Source of the DNA: Flaccisagitta enflata
Lineage: Eukaryota; Chaetognatha; Sagittoidea; Aphragmophora
Length of the DNA: 64,000 nucleotides
Assembly: GCA_965153355.1 (NCBI GenBank)
Contig: OZ231126.1
Span: 51,646,001-51,710,000, forward strand
Direction: 5' to 3'
Shown one piece after another: positions 52,101 through 63,262 of this stretch. Numbering within the stretch: the stretch's first letter is position 1; each line of letters begins with the position of its first letter. Made by a program: the position numbers and the translations under genes. The notes under the pieces were generated by a model. That model saw nothing but the letters and a program-made list of their open reading frames with translations, ran no database searches and was not told the DNA's origin.

Positions 52101-52760
52101 GTGCAACTAAAGCGACAGCAAGAGGAGAGATTGACGACGCCTTCGCAAAAATGGACGTCGTCTTCATGGCAAGGCGCTGCAACATTGCGGCGCTGTTCAG
52201 CGAAAATCGTCGGGGCGAAGATCAGTCGGCCGACCATGCAAGGCATTTCAATTTGTCTGCAAGGTTGCAAAGGCAAAGAAGATTGCGAGGACCTGTGGAG
52301 AAGTGCAACAATGCTATCGTGACGAGCTGCTGCAGGAGATCCTCAATAAGAGGGTCCCTCATCTTGCAGATAAATTCTGGGAAAAGCAACATGAAGCAGC
52401 TCAAAAAGGACAATCATTTTCATTTGACAACTTGGTTAACATGATTGAGACATGGGCGGTGATTCAGCGCAACAAAGGCGCAAGCTGCAAAACAGCATCA
52501 GTGGCAGCAGTTGCAACGACAGAAAAAGAAGCGCCATCATCATGAGGATGCCTTGACCAATGGCAACAAAAGGGTGCAGTCGACGGACCGCTGCAACGTC
52601 TGCAGTGGAAGTCATCAAGCGGAAGTGTCATCAGTTGTTAGAGTTGGAAGTGGTCGCGAGAGTTCAGAAGATCATGTCTCGTCGTCTTTGCTTCACTGCC
52701 GCGCCAGGACACAGCGCCAAAGGATGCGCGCGAACAGACCAACACCAGATCTGTAAGCCC
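49177..52760 (+). pseudogene. gag: Gag-like region, Gln-rich, multiply broken
   Basis: The likely start is ATG 49177 (ACAATGG context, protein MAAARNDD...). The open frame extends upstream to 49081, but that lies in the LTR. About 300 residues of non-repetitive sequence are followed by a long Gln tract encoded by CAG/CAA (about 50085-50500 and again about 51015-51195). Charged coiled-coil-like sequence follows (around 51480-51600), then a segment with ELPKWFAGPAKEI and ADKFWEKQHEAAQKG, resembling the conserved C-terminal half of BEL Gag. Two zinc-knuckle-like pieces follow: CNVCSGSH near 52593 and LCFTAAPGHSAKGC near 52688, the latter lacking its second Cys. Breaks: in-frame TAG at 50362 in the Gln tract, frame changes near 50750, 51012, 51990 and 52200, and further ones after 52545. 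At about 1,100 codons it is long for a Gag. Confidence 0.8.
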
Positions 52761-52951
52761 AGCCCACGACAATTCTCACGGGCACCTACAAGAGAAGAAG
52801 AAAGGAAGAAAGAAAGGAAGAAAATAAGCAGGGAAATAAAGCATGGCTCCTTCAAAAGCCAGAGGATGCTGGCTGCCCAGCACCAACAGCTCCGTCGACG
52901 GCGGAGGCAGCCGATCCAACGGAAATCATCTCTCCTAACGCCACGGCATGA

Positions 52952-53480
52952 CTGGCGGCAACGGCAACGTCGCGGTCCGTCTCTTCATTCGACGGCGTTG
53001 TCCGTCCGATTGTTCCAGTGACTATTATAAACAATTCTTCGGGTGCGCAGAGGACGATATACGCTATGATCGCCTCAGGCGCTGTCGGCGTGATCAGTAC
53101 CAATGTCATTATGAGTCTTCTGATTCCAACAAAAACAGTGCAAATGACGGTGATTACTGTGGGAAATCGTGTTGTTGAGGATCGTTTCATCACATCATTC
53201 ACCATGCAATCGGTCGACGAGGAATATGTCGTCGACGTCAACGACGCGTTGGTGGGTGATTTGTTAACGAGTGAAGCGCGACATTCCTCCTTTCTCATGA
53301 CCTATCTGACCAACCTCATCAGAGACATAAAATTTCCAGAAGCTGAAGGCGGTGTGATGATGATCATCGGAGCGGCACATGCGGATGCCGCCGTCGCTCA
53401 AGAAATCCGCCGAGGGCCTTCAGGATCTTTGACTTGCTTCAGATGTCTATTCGGTTGGACTGTATGTGGAAAAACGGGGA
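52952..53480 (+). pseudogene. BEL-type protease-like domain, catalytic Asp replaced
   Basis: The frame opens after a TGA at 52949 and runs straight into RT. The order matches the aspartic-protease-like DUF1758 domain of BEL elements: a PIVPVTIIN strand, the active-site loop, a middle segment, then MMIIGAAHADAAVAQEIRRG and LFGWTVCGKTG, which correspond to the conserved LIGAD...G and GW.LSG motifs. The expected D-S-G triad reads A-S-G (codons GCC TCA GGC near 53071), and the Asp of the later GAD motif is also Ala. Both are single-base changes from Asp codons, so the enzyme of this copy should be inactive. Confidence 0.7.
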
Positions 53481-56155
53481 AGAGAGGACGAGATATTGCA
53501 TCGATCAACGCTATCGCAACGGATGATCGCGTCCTCAACGACAACATCGATCGCATCCTCGACAATCGCGTCCTCAACAGCAACATTGACCGCATCTTCT
53601 ACCATGATTTTGCATCATCAATCGTCTCGCAAGAGGAGATGGGTGATTCCCTTGAAAATATCAGAGCGTGCAAAATGTTAGAGGAAAAGACATATTTTTG
53701 CCCAATTGTGAAAAAATATTTTGCTCCTGTCACATGGAAATTTCATCACGAAAAAATCATGGAAATTCTGAGAAGAGTGAAGCCACGAACTACTGCGATG
53801 AAGCGGCTCGGCAACCAACGTTTCCGCTTCAAGCGTGATCCAGCTTTCAAAGAAAGAGTCTTCTGTGAGATCGAGAAATTTTACGAGACGGGAGTGGCGA
53901 TTGAGATTGACAGCGTCGACGACGACGACAGCATTGAGAAGCCGCGCTGGTACCTTCCTCTTCACATTGTGGAATTGCGCGGCAAAACGCGCGTATGCCA
54001 CGATGCGCGTGCGGCGACCGACGGGATCTCACTCAACGATTTGCTCGTCGGAGGCCCAAACTTGATGAATAGCTTGATGGACATCCTCATGCGTTTTCGT
54101 CAGTGGAAAATCGCCTTTATGTGTGATATAAAGGCATTTTTCCACCAAATCCGCGTCCATCCTGACGACGCTGATTTATTCAGATTCTTTTGGTTCAAAG
54201 ACCGTACTCTACGAGAAGCAATTTTGAATCTGTTTTTATCACACGTCTTCGGCAGCCAATCCAGCTCATTCGTCACATCGTTCACCGTCAGGAAGCATGC
54301 TGAAGTAATCCGGCCCAAGTATCCCTACAACGTCTACGATCTCATTCGCTACGGCTTCTACGTCGACGACGGAAGTGGGGGTGGGGATTCGGTCGACGAA
54401 GCACTGCAGCTGAAGGTGGATTCAGTGGCGGCGATGGCTGAAGGCGGGATGGATCTTGTGAAGTGGAAAAGCAACGCGCGGCAATTGATGGATGGAGATC
54501 CGAACGTGCCAATTCCCATCTCAGATAAGCAAGATGATGCTCCGACGAAGGTGTTGGGCGTCTCATGGCTTCCGGCGGAAGACGTCTTCATCTTCATCTG
54601 CGACGAGGAATTCAAAACTCTTAGAGCAAAAACACCTCGTCAATTGGTCTCCATGCAAGCTAAACTTTATGATCCATTGGGATTTTGGAGTCCAAGTGCA
54701 TACATCGGCAGACGACATCTTCAACTCTGTCGTCCACAGGAAGTGGGATGGGATTCGCCCTTGGAAGAGAGCGTCGAGGAATCCTTCTTCCGCTACACTT
54801 CATCTTGGCCTCTTCTACAACAATACCGCATTGAACGCTGGTGGAATGGCGGCGTCGACAATAGCGACATTGCAGAAGTCACAATCGAGTTCTTTTGCGA
54901 TGCGGCTCCAAAAGGCGGATATGGAGCAGTTGCATATCGACGCCAAGTCAATCGAGATGGAGACGTTCACATTTCATTCCTTGCCTCCAAATCTCACGTC
55001 ATCCCACTCAATCCAAAACGTGCTTCTCATCATAACAGCGTTCCACGAGTCGAGATTGTATCCGCAGAAAAAGCAGTGCAGCTCAAACGCTTCGTCGGAA
55101 GGACCATCGACTTGGACAATGTCGTCGTCAGATTTTGGTCTGATTCTGAATCTGCACTGAAGATGATTTACAATCCGGCAAAACCGAGGCCTGTATTCTT
55201 CGCCAATCGTCTCTCCAAGATCCATAGTGGGTCGGATCCACAGCAGTGGCGCTGGGTTGACTCGTCAAACAACCCAGCCGACCACTGCAGCCGTGGCATC
55301 CAGGCCCATGAAGCCGAAAAATGGCGTCAATTCCATCACGGTCCTGCATTTTTGCGTCTCCCTGAAGATCAATGGCCAAAGACGAACATCGCGACGTGCC
55401 CTATTTCTGCACAAGTCGCCGCTCTGTATGTGGCTGAAAGTGAAAAGAAACAAGTGGCTGACGCGATACTTCTTGCAGCAGCTTCTCGGGGAAAATGGAT
55501 GCATAAGTTGCGGATTATCGGCATGGTTCTCATCGCAGTCAAAAGGTGGAGAGCGTATCCAAGGGCGAAGACACGAGCAGCAAAGGATCTCCTTCCTAAA
55601 CCGGAAGTGACGCAAGACGTTTTGGAGGAGGCGCGCAAACAGCTTGTCAAGTCAATGCAGCGGCATCATTATTCCGACGTCTTTGAACAATTGGAGTTGG
55701 GAAAAGTCTTTAAACCAGAAAGCCGTCATGACTTTATCATTAAAAACAAGGAGATGCGGAAGTTGAATCCTTTCGTCGACGATGACGGTATCCTTCGCGT
55801 CGGCAGCCGATTGGAAAATGCCGACATCGCACATGACGCTAAATTTCCCTTCATCCTGCCGCCAAAAGACGAGAATGTGAAATCATTAATTCGCCATTAT
55901 CATCATAATGATTTTCACGCGCGGTGCAAAGCATACATTGTGCCAATTACGCCAATTTGTGTGGATTACAAAAGGTCTTCAGGCTGTCAAGAGCGTCGTC
56001 AACACGTGCTTCAGATGCCAGAAGAACTTCAAAAAGAACGCAAATCAGCAAATGGCCAATCTTCCATCAAATCGAGTCAATCCTGCGCCTGTTTTTGCAG
56101 AGACTGGATTGGACGTCATGGGGCATTTCCTCGTCAAAATGAACGGGCGTGCTGA
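53018..56155 (+). CDS. pol: BEL/Pao Pol, RT and RNase H part
   Basis: A long open frame (1,045 codons from 53018; the true polyprotein start is upstream). RT: PRWYLPLHIVELRGKTRVCH at about 53944, the motif A equivalent CDIKAFFHQI at 54122, and catalytic YVDD at 54359-54370. These are followed by the A17-type linker motif AKLYDPLGFWSP at about 54659. RNase H: FFCDAAPKGGYGAVAY at about 54890, WSDSESALKM at about 55137, and the BEL-typical WVDSSNNPADHCSRG at about 55255. It then enters the integrase zinc region (IRHYHHNDFH, about 55890). Homology stops at a frameshift near 55915; the last ~80 codons of this frame are out of register. Apart from the protease change, this part looks intact. Confidence 0.92.
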   Translation: MTIINNSSGAQRTIYAMIASGAVGVISTNVIMSLLIPTKTVQMTVITVGNRVVEDRFITSFTMQSVDEEYVVDVNDALVGDLLTSEARHSSFLMTYLTNLIRDIKFPEAEGGVMMIIGAAHADAAVAQEIRRGPSGSLTCFRCLFGWTVCGKTGKRGRDIASINAIATDDRVLNDNIDRILDNRVLNSNIDRIFYHDFASSIVSQEEMGDSLENIRACKMLEEKTYFCPIVKKYFAPVTWKFHHEKIMEILRRVKPRTTAMKRLGNQRFRFKRDPAFKERVFCEIEKFYETGVAIEIDSVDDDDSIEKPRWYLPLHIVELRGKTRVCHDARAATDGISLNDLLVGGPNLMNSLMDILMRFRQWKIAFMCDIKAFFHQIRVHPDDADLFRFFWFKDRTLREAILNLFLSHVFGSQSSSFVTSFTVRKHAEVIRPKYPYNVYDLIRYGFYVDDGSGGGDSVDEALQLKVDSVAAMAEGGMDLVKWKSNARQLMDGDPNVPIPISDKQDDAPTKVLGVSWLPAEDVFIFICDEEFKTLRAKTPRQLVSMQAKLYDPLGFWSPSAYIGRRHLQLCRPQEVGWDSPLEESVEESFFRYTSSWPLLQQYRIERWWNGGVDNSDIAEVTIEFFCDAAPKGGYGAVAYRRQVNRDGDVHISFLASKSHVIPLNPKRASHHNSVPRVEIVSAEKAVQLKRFVGRTIDLDNVVVRFWSDSESALKMIYNPAKPRPVFFANRLSKIHSGSDPQQWRWVDSSNNPADHCSRGIQAHEAEKWRQFHHGPAFLRLPEDQWPKTNIATCPISAQVAALYVAESEKKQVADAILLAAASRGKWMHKLRIIGMVLIAVKRWRAYPRAKTRAAKDLLPKPEVTQDVLEEARKQLVKSMQRHHYSDVFEQLELGKVFKPESRHDFIIKNKEMRKLNPFVDDDGILRVGSRLENADIAHDAKFPFILPPKDENVKSLIRHYHHNDFHARCKAYIVPITPICVDYKRSSGCQERRQHVLQMPEELQKERKSANGQSSIKSSQSCACFCRDWIGRHGAFPRQNERAC

Positions 56156-56999
56156 TCACAAGGTGTGGATCGCAGTGTTCACCTGTTTCGTGTCACGCGC
56201 CGTCCATGTGGAATTGCTCTTCAACATGTCAGCCGATGCGATGGTAAATGCAATCATCCGTTTTGCAGCAAGGCGCCCAGGAATCCGCCGATTCACTTCA
56301 GACTGTGGAACGAATCTAGTTGGCGCCAACAATATCCTCAAGAAGGAAATGGAAGCTTGGAACCGCTCGTCAACTCCCGAATTGCAGCGGCGCGGCCTTC
56401 GGTGGGATTTCATCACGCCGAGAACACCTCACTATGGTGGGGTGTGGGAGAGAATCGTCGGTCTCTTCAAGCGCCATCTCGCTTCCATCTCTACTGGCGC
56501 CATCCTCCACGTCGATGCCTTCAACACTGCTGTCGTCGAAGTTGAAGGAATTCTCAATCGCCGTCCTCTGACAGCGCTCAGCGATGATCCAAATGACTCT
56601 GAGGCCCTCACACCCAATCATATCCTCAATCCATCAACATCCGGTCACGCTCCTTTGGATCTGGTGCAACAAGGCGTCAACTCTGACGCCGACTCCGCGA
56701 AGATTCAATGGAGGCGTGCGCAATCGCGTGTGGATGCGTTTTGGAAATCGTGGAGGGTCGAATATTTGTCGCTTCTTCACGCGCGAAGCAAATGGTCGAG
56801 ATCCGAGAGAGACTTTGCGGTCGATGACATGGTCATCGTCATGGACGAAACGCTGCCTCGTCACAATTGGAGTTTAGGACGCGTCATGGGTGTCGAAGGA
56901 TCATCAGCTCATGTCCGGAGGGCTCATGTTCGACGCCAAGATGGAAAGATCGTGACGAAAGACCGCACAAAGCTTGTGCGGCTGGAATTGGATTCATAA
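55908..56999 (+). CDS. pol: BEL/Pao integrase, in a shifted frame
   Basis: Picks up just after the frameshift with TLCQLRQFVWITKGLQAV and the zinc-binding CFRCQK (about 56010). Catalytic triad: Asp in GLDVMGH (about 56110), Asp in FTSDCGTN (about 56300), Glu in GGVWERIVG (about 56450), with 48 residues between the second Asp and the Glu. A C-terminal DUF5641-like domain follows: WRRAQSRVDAFWKSW, EYLSLLHARSKW and PRHNWSLGRVMGVEG, ending LVRLELDS and TAA at 56997. All three acidic residues are present. The frame is one register away from the RT frame, so it would not be made as part of the same polyprotein without frameshifting. Confidence 0.92.
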   Translation: MIFTRGAKHTLCQLRQFVWITKGLQAVKSVVNTCFRCQKNFKKNANQQMANLPSNRVNPAPVFAETGLDVMGHFLVKMNGRADHKVWIAVFTCFVSRAVHVELLFNMSADAMVNAIIRFAARRPGIRRFTSDCGTNLVGANNILKKEMEAWNRSSTPELQRRGLRWDFITPRTPHYGGVWERIVGLFKRHLASISTGAILHVDAFNTAVVEVEGILNRRPLTALSDDPNDSEALTPNHILNPSTSGHAPLDLVQQGVNSDADSAKIQWRRAQSRVDAFWKSWRVEYLSLLHARSKWSRSERDFAVDDMVIVMDETLPRHNWSLGRVMGVEGSSAHVRRAHVRRQDGKIVTKDRTKLVRLELDS

Positions 57000-57352
57000 A
57001 AAACGCTAAGTTTTGAGAGAGAGAGAAAAAGGCGCATGGGCCTGTCCATTAGTAACTATAGATATGAGTGATTGAAACTCTGACTTGTTATATTTACAAA
57101 GAGTTGTTATTATTCATATTTGGTTCTGATTATCCATGCTTTCATCTTTCCTCTTGTCAATTATGTGATCCATTTCCACTCACACATTAAAAACACTGAT
57201 TCATTCGCTCTGTCTATATGTACATATTATTGTGCCAAAATCCGTTCTTACCATTATCAGTTCTCGATTACGAACATTTCAAAGCTTCCGCTGACGACGT
57301 CATTCCATCTCTGAGAGTCAGTCTACATCTTGAAGTCGCTCGTCGAGTCAAG

Positions 57353-59460
57353 ATGTCCCGTCAGCAACAGCGTCTCGAGGCAGAGGCCGACGTGTCGACG
57401 TCGTACGGATCCTTGGATCTCCATCGACTCTTCAGCGACGGCTCTACTCGAGAAGGATCTGCATCCACGACGTCGTTCGGAGGCGGAGGAGGCTGTCGCG
57501 CTGGCAGCCTTCAATGGCGACCGTTCGTTGTAGACGCAAAATGGCGAATAAAAAGCGTCAACAAGATGATGCGTTGAAACGCCAACAACCATCCAACGCC
57601 GTTGATCCCGCGTCGCTTCCTCCGTTGGTGGTCATCAAAGACGGAGGTTCGAGGCGGATCTCGATCAATCGGCCGTCGACGGGTTTATCCACCACTTCCG
57701 CGACGGCGTCATCATCATCGGATTTGCCCCCATCGCCTCGCCAATTTTGCCTTGATTTCGGTCGCAGGCGTCTCGTGATCAAGTGTCTGCAACTGCAAGT
57801 CAATGCAGCGGGCGAGAGAGAGATTGGTCAATGATGGAGCAAGAGCGGAGGAGGAGGATGGAAACAGAAGAGGAGGTGTTGGTGAATGGGGAGGTGGTGG
57901 AGAAAGACATTGAGCCGGAAGTGGACACTGCGACGCCGGAAGAGAAACACCAACGGATGCAGGCACGTTGGTGGTATCGTATCATCAGTCCGGACGTCGG
58001 AGTATCTCTCCTCTTCAAAGAGTTTGAAAAACTTTCAGTGTGCTGCAACAAACAAACTCTCATGCGCTCATCGGCTAATCAAACAGAGCTTGGCTCGGAG
58101 ACTCTGGAGCGCAAAATCCAAAGCAATAAAAGAAGGAGGGAGCATGATAAGGAGGTTCGTCGCATGGTCCAGGCGACGAAGAGGAAGGATGCGACTCCGA
58201 AGCCTCCTGCTGCAGCTGCCTTCATCTGCAGCAACTTCATCGGCGCTTCCGCCCAGCTCCACCAGCGATATTTGCTCGGCGCGGCCGGCTACATCAGCGG
58301 CAATTCACTCTAAAGCAGCAAAGTCGTCAACCGCGCCCTGGATTGGTTCATCCCCCAAATCAGCAGCAACAGGGTCCTCGTGACGTCACTCCCTCACAAC
58401 CATCGAAGAGATCGCGACGGGGAAAAGACTCCTGCGCAATGTGATGAGTCAGCAAAAAGGGCCAGATTCCAAAAGCAAAGGCCCTCCTCAAGCGCCTTCA
58501 GGCGCCCCTGCAGCAACAACGCCCAAAGGCCAAGGAGAAGCTTCAGTGGTTCGTCGGCGGCAACGTCAACAGCAACCCAGAAGCTGAATCAGGCGCCTGA
58601 GGCAGCGGCAGCAAAAGGAAAAAAGACCAAGAGAGCTGGGAGAAAGCACAAAGCAGCAGCCAAGGGAGGTTCTACTTGCGGTGCTTCGGCGTCCGCTGTT
58701 CAACCTCAAGTCTCTGGTCAGCAGGCGAGCGTCTTCCTTTCACTCGCAGCCGTCAAAAGCAGCGGTAGGAAGCGAACTAGTTGGCGGTGCTTTAGCATCT
58801 GTTAAAGCTGGTGTAGCGCCTCGTCAGCAAACAGAGTCTGCCCAAGGTTTGTAGCAGTGCCAGAACCCACCTCCCCCGTCGGATCCAGCCTTTGATCCTG
58901 CATGGACACCACATCGCCGAGTCATTGCTACGGGAAGCCTCTTCACTGACTTCAAATGCTCCATTGGGTGTGGTGAAGAATTTAGCATCAAGGCTTCAAA
59001 AAGACTTCTTCGCGTCGCTCAATCCGCGTCAGCGAGTTGAAGCGGCTCGTCAGAGTCTTAGGCGAGAGGATTCGTAACGATATCCAAAAGGAGAGAGACG
59101 ATGCTCGTCAAGCAGCAATGGCTGCGGACAATGAGATAGTTCAAAGGCAATAAGCGAGTCGTGGAACTGGAGAAGCAGCTTGAAAAGGAGAAGCAGGCCT
59201 GTGCGATGAAGGCTAAGAAGAAAGAGGAAGCTGTGGAACGCGCGAGGCGGCTATGGCCGTGGACTTCACAACAGCGTCCGCCGTGCGTCCTAAATTTCGA
59301 CTGGCGCCGAATTGCGATGCAGCATCTCCATCTTCAGCATCTTCTCCTGCACAAAAAGTCGGTCAGCAGATCCTGTCGCAAAAAGACGCTCCCAAGCCTG
59401 GAAATAAGAAAAATCGAACCCAGGCCTTGGAAAATCAGACCGCCAGTTAAATACTGATTG
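57353..59460 (+). pseudogene. Unknown reading frame after integrase, broken
   Basis: Coding-like GC-rich composition continues for about 2.1 kb past Pol. The first candidate start is ATG 57353 (CAAGATGT; MSRQQQRLEAEADVS). Successive pieces in different frames follow: a Ser/Pro-rich part (57541-57834), a charged part with METEEEVLVNGEVVEK and KHQRMQARWWYRIISPDVGV (57834-58313), Ala/Ser/Lys-rich low-complexity sequence (58380-58805), then coiled-coil-like ELEKQLEKEKQ and KAKKKEEAVERARRL (59161-59260). No env features and no family recognised. It could be an accessory protein gene, a captured host sequence or a displaced Gag-like duplicate. Confidence 0.55.
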
Positions 59461-59473
59461 GTGCCACGCTTGG

Positions 59474-60356
59474 TTGCTGTTCAACTTAACTACCAATTTG
59501 CAACATGGCGTGGAGAGCGCACCATTAGCTGAGATCGTCTTCCACTACCACATCCTCATCCCATCGATGGACAGGCCGGCATTGTCGGGGCGCAACCCGG
59601 GCGTGGGAATAGCGTCCGCCCAGGGCCTGGCGAAAAACGCCCGCGTAAGTATCATGGTTTGGGAAGGGTTGAGGTTGAGTTTTTGTGGTAAATTTGAATC
59701 TGTGTACGATAAGAGCTTTACTAATCAATCTGCCCCTATTCTTTCTCTTTCTTTGTCTTCCCCTTGGGGAGGATACATTCTCAGACGGCTGCACCACCTG
59801 TGCCTTTCGATGCGGTCGCCGTTGACGACTTCATTCATCGCCTTTCGCCCACGGATTGACGAGGTGTTGGAGCCCCGGAATGACCCGCTCGTCTCTGTAA
59901 TGGAGAAGGCGCAGGTGATGTGGTCGTTCCATGATGCTTACTAATTTTTTTTTTACAGATTCGTTTTTACATATAGTTAGTAATTTATTAATTTTGTCTT
60001 GTTTTGTTTGGTTCCTTGGAACATGTACATTTTTGTTGTGTTTGTTTTAGACATGGTCTTTTTAGTCATCATTACGAATACTTTCGTATGACATGTTTTT
60101 AGTAGTATGCCCCTACTTATTATTTTCCACTCTCAAGTCAAATCCCAGGCTTGGAGTGCTCCAAGGCCCGTTCCCCCTTCCCCCCCCCTTTTCCCCTTAA
60201 CTTTTACAGAACGGGCGCCTCAACCTCCTCGTCGCCGCCTCGTTTCCATCCGCGTCATCATTGATCATTGAAAATTTGCTGGTGGTGGATCCTTTCCGGA
60301 CGGGAATCATCATTCGTGCAGTCATCGATCTGTTGAGAGTTAGGGTGGGGATGTAA
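59474..60356 (+). other. Possible spliced 3' frame in the retrotransposon
   Basis: A frame from 59474 reaches a GTAAGT donor at 59645 in phase 0. A pyrimidine-rich tract with ACATTCTCAG ends at 59784, after which a short frame stays open to TGA 59857. In another frame the same exon is open to a GTGATG at 59915, and a TTTTACAG acceptor ending at 60209 leads to 48 open codons closing at TAA 60354. A further strong-looking acceptor (TACTAATTTTTTTTTTACAG) ends at 59959. Splicing is inferred from signals only; the peptides match nothing I know. Confidence 0.3.
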
Positions 60357-60491
60357 GAGGCGGTGGACGGGGGGGGAGGGGCGGGGGCTGTGTCTATGTA
60401 AATTTTTTTTTAAGGAAGGTAGTATCGGTTTTTTAGTAGGGTTTCCCCGACCAGAAACTAGATGTCGGATTTTTGAAATTCGTGAAATTCC

Positions 60492-60506
60492 AAAAATGGG
60501 GCAGAA
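60492..60506 (+). promoter_or_regulatory. Polypurine tract
   Basis: AAAAATGGGGCAGAA lies directly upstream of the 3' LTR, in the position of the plus-strand primer. Two pyrimidines (T and C) interrupt it. Confidence 0.6.
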
Positions 60507-61368
60507 TGTTAGAAATGTATGTCCGTCCGTCTATTAAGTATGTGTGCTTTTGTTTCTTTGCGTGCTTTTGGCTTTTCCTCTTTTCTTATTATTCAATGCC
60601 GGTGTCTTTTGTTTCTCGCCATGCCATTTGTTTTTATTACGTAAACAAACATACGTAACTCGTCTTCGTATCATCCAATTTTGGATTGATTGTTTTTATT
60701 TATTTACGGCATTGCTTCCTAAAGTGATTGATTGTTTTTTCGTGATTGATTGTATGTGCCCTTGGAATTTACTAATTTCAATAATCTCTCATCTTTTTAT
60801 TTCAGATAAACTTATGAACGGACAACTAACGTTAGTTTTACATCGACAGACTGTGGGTTGAAACCAACGAAAGTGGGCCTAAAAGTAAGTTTTATAGACG
60901 CGTCTTTGCTTTTAGTAACGTTGTTTTTATCTTGTCTTCCGGTCTGTTATTCTTGTCTTTTGCGTTTTTTTGCATTTTTATCGCCGGATTTTAGTATGGT
61001 TTTTATCGTTTGCCCGATCAGCTTACTATGGGGATGATATGGATGAATTTAATGGGATGGGCCGGGGCAGGGGCAGGTATTATCAGGTGGCATGGGCTCT
61101 GAAGAAGATGAACATGTTGTCATGTGCTGTTTCTGTCCTTTATTGTGTCCCGTCTCGATTTCATGTTATCTTTTGCGTTTGCTGATCACCATTAACGCCC
61201 ACTTTCCCTTTTATTTTATCCCCTCTCTTCAGTTGTTGAAATTTTTATGGAATAAACGAGACGATCGCCTTCCTATTTTCCAATCGGCCAACTTTCTTTC
61301 ACCACAAGTCGTCAGTCAGATAGACGCTCATAGACAGTGCCAGTTGAAACTCGTGGGCGTAATTTATA
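60507..61368 (+). repeat. 3' LTR, 862 bp
   Basis: Begins TGTTAGAAATG and ends GTAATTTATA. Identical to the 5' LTR except for two substitutions, a one-base gain in the CTTTTGG run near 60568 and loss of 53 bp at about 60620. Confidence 0.95.
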
Positions 61369-61373
61369 CTGTC
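61369..61373. repeat. Target site duplication, right
   Basis: CTGTC, matching 48194-48198. Confidence 0.9.
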
Positions 61374-61414
61374 ATTGATTCCCCCGTATTTCCAAGTCTA
61401 GACGACATCTACTG
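61374..61414. mobile_element. Tc1/mariner-like MITE, right end
   Basis: The complement of the left terminus with few mismatches, ending ACATCTACTG and followed by TA (61415-61416). Confidence 0.85.
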
Positions 61415-61416
61415 TA

Positions 61417-61492
61417 GCTTCATCCTGAAGACCATCCTTGAGACCCACCTACCTACGGACACACCGTCTTATAGAGTAGTGTAGCAAGCGAC
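61417..61492 (+). repeat. FB1 copy, 3' part
   Basis: CCTACCTACGGACACACCGT, CTTATAGAGTAGTGTAGCAA, GCGACGAGAAA. It completes the copy begun at 47606; the terminal hairpin is decayed. Confidence 0.6.
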
Positions 61493-62256
<764 letters not shown>

Positions 62257-62348
62257 TGATCTTCATTTCTTTTCTCTCTTTTTTTTTGTCGCCTCCTCAA
62301 GCAATTTCCTTCTTCTTTCTGCCAAATTTGCGTGACCCAAGACTCTTA

Positions 62349-63131
<783 letters not shown>

Positions 63132-63135
63132 CCAG

Positions 63136-63262
63136 GGGTAAGGATGCGATCCGGGATGCGAACGCGAACGCACAGGATGCGCGAGATTTTGCTAAACGCG
63201 GATAAGGATGCGAACGCATCTGCTGGAATAAAGGAGTGGATGCGAACGCGCATCCTCACCAA
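63136..63262. repeat. Irregular GATGCGAACGC repeats
   Basis: About six copies of GGATGCGAACGC or close variants at uneven spacing, plus reversed GCGCATCC and GCGTTCATGC. GC-rich against its surroundings. Confidence 0.6.

Larger units (their letters stand above)
48199..61368 (+). mobile_element. BEL/Pao LTR retrotransposon, 13,170 bp
   Basis: Complete from LTR to LTR and bordered by the 5-bp duplication CTGTC. The order is 5' LTR, Gag-like region, protease-like, RT, RNase H and integrase regions, a long 3' region, polypurine tract, 3' LTR. The fused RT/A17-type/RNase H block followed by an integrase with a long C-terminal extension is diagnostic for BEL/Pao. Its size is well above the roughly 5-9 kb I would expect, because of a very long Gag region and about 3.5 kb after integrase. 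No env-like frame with a signal peptide and membrane anchor is seen. Coding regions are broken many times, so this copy is not autonomous as read. It lies inside a MITE that lies inside an FB1 copy. Confidence 0.95.

Noticed and set aside
57353-59460. Env gene
   Set aside because: No signal peptide, hydrophobic fusion or anchor segment, or Cys pattern in any frame of the region.
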